From JAFGHJ01 sp964534175 (lineage in GTDB: Bacteria; Hydrothermota; UBA3072), in the NCBI GenBank assembly GCA_964534175.1, contig CAZHNS010000037.1, positions 1 to 14,564 on the forward strand: 14,564 bases of DNA, read 5' to 3'. The notes under the pieces were generated by a model that was not told the DNA's origin, ran no database searches, and saw nothing but the letters and a program-made list of their open reading frames with translations. Below, piece by piece: positions 13,712 to 14,564 of the stretch. The position numbers were made by a program, and so were the translations under genes. Position 1 is the stretch's first letter. Each line of letters starts with the position of its first letter.

Positions 13712-14564
13712 TCATTTTTTAAATTTTTTTATTACAAGTGAAGCATTACTGCCGCCAAAACCAAATGAATTTATTAGAGCAGCTATGATCTTGCTTTCTC
13801 GGGCTACATTGGGAACATAATCGAGGTCACAATCGGGGTCCGGATTCTCATAATTTATTGTCGGTGGAATTACTTCATTTTTTATAGCCAAAGCAGTAGC
13901 AACTACTCCTATTGCTCCTGCTGCTCCTATAGTGTGTCCCGTCATTGATTTTGTAGAACTTATGGGTACTTTATACGCGTACCCTCCGAAAGCGTCTTTT
14001 ATAGCTTTTGTCTCCGCCGTGTCGTTTGCCTTCGTTCCGGTACCATGTGCGTTTATATAATCTATATCTTTCTTGTCTATTCCGGCATCTTCGATCGCCA
14101 ATCTCATAACAGCACTCATATCTTTTCCTTCCGGATTGGGTATAACGATATGATAAGCGCTGCTGTTCATTCCATACCCTATTACTTCCGAGTATATATC
14201 TGCACCTCTTGCAAGAGCACGCGACATCTCTTCCAATATTACAAAACCCGCTCCTTCAGCCAGAACAAAACCATCTCTTTCTTTATCAAAAGGACGAGAA
14301 GCTTTCTCGGGCTCATCATTCCTTCGCGACATTACTCTTAGAGAATTATAGGCACTAAAAGTGAAAGGCGTTAAAGGAGCCTCAGCTCCGCCAGCTATCA
14401 TAATATCGGCTTTACTGTAACGTATTAGATTAAAAGCCTCTCCTATAGAATGTGCTCCCGAAGAACAGGCTGTAGAAATCGTCAGATTCGGACCTTTCAA
14501 CCCTAATTCGACTGAAATATGAGAATTTACGGCATTAGGCATCACTTTAACAACACCCAGAGGA
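13712..14564 (-). CDS. fabF: Beta-ketoacyl-ACP synthase II (FabF-type), N-terminus outside the window
   Basis: The frame stays open to the window edge, so roughly the first 130 residues are missing; the ATG near 14542 is internal. The C-terminal two thirds carry the complete thiolase-fold site: the nucleophile in TACSSG (codon 14467-14465), His in HGTGT and His in GHTIGAAG, with Lys in STKSMTGH. The Cys-to-His distances (140 and 177 residues) equal those of E. coli FabF (Cys163, His303, His340). The end (NSFGFGGSNASLVI) is typical. It condenses malonyl-ACP with an acyl-ACP. Ten bp before an ACP/oxoamine-synthase fusion, it may be a dedicated elongase for that lipid rather than the cell's general FabF. 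The small residue differences do not decide this. Confidence 0.93.
   Translation of the reverse strand, partial: PLGVVKVMPNAVNSHISVELGLKGPNLTISTACSSGAHSIGEAFNLIRYSKADIMIAGGAEAPLTPFTFSAYNSLRVMSRRNDEPEKASRPFDKERDGFVLAEGAGFVILEEMSRALARGADIYSEVIGYGMNSSAYHIVIPNPEGKDMSAVMRLAIEDAGIDKKDIDYINAHGTGTKANDTAETKAIKDAFGGYAYKVPISSTKSMTGHTIGAAGAIGVVATALAIKNEVIPPTINYENPDPDCDLDYVPNVARESKIIAALINSFGFGGSNASLVIKKFKK

Overview
The window is an AT-rich bacterial fragment in which every credible gene lies on the minus strand, so transcription runs from high to low coordinates. The organism appears to be a diderm bacterium: it has an outer-membrane-type beta-barrel protein and bacterial L21, L27 and SecG. The barrel with an NPAxLG-type N-terminus, the lysine-rich L21 tail and the degenerate intergenic repeats suggest an uncultured lineage near the FCB group (WOR-3- or Cloacimonadota-like). 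That placement is an inference without a phylogenetic marker search. A run of ten Ns shows that this is a draft or metagenomic scaffold.

Right part (8049-14564): a tightly packed operon that looks dedicated to an unusual membrane lipid. In transcription order it holds a FabF-type ketoacyl-ACP synthase cut by the window edge, an acyl carrier protein fused to an alpha-oxoamine synthase, a diacylglycerol/sphingosine-kinase-family lipid kinase, an NAD-dependent extended-SDR reductase/epimerase, a radical SAM enzyme with extra C-terminal cysteines, and a UbiA-family prenyltransferase. Junctions are a 10-bp gap, ATGA overlap, 2-bp gap, ATGA overlap and 14-bp overlap, so translation is probably coupled. 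The first four functions parallel bacterial sphingoid/ceramide-phosphate chemistry: acyl-ACP supply, decarboxylative condensation with an amino acid, keto reduction, phosphorylation. The last two are not part of that known pathway and suggest a further radical modification and an isoprenoid transfer step. This is the best candidate for an undescribed system in the window.

Middle (7191-8048): a small four-helix membrane protein gene interrupted by the scaffold gap, driven by a consensus sigma-70-type promoter (TTGACA-17-TATAAT). It is followed by a 379-bp non-coding stretch with degenerate heptamer repeats, two inverted repeats and the likely promoter and leader of asnS.

Left part (42-7190): an eight-gene housekeeping run, asnS - outer membrane barrel - gap - pgk - tpiA - secG - rplU - rpmA, with spacings from -7 to +28 bp and Shine-Dalgarno sites before most genes. 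It joins lower glycolysis (triose phosphate to 3-phosphoglycerate), protein export, asparaginyl-tRNA synthesis and two neighbouring 50S proteins. L21 has a 95-residue histone-H1-like Lys/Ala/Thr tail. The window opens with a 9-bp-period degenerate repeat downstream of rpmA.
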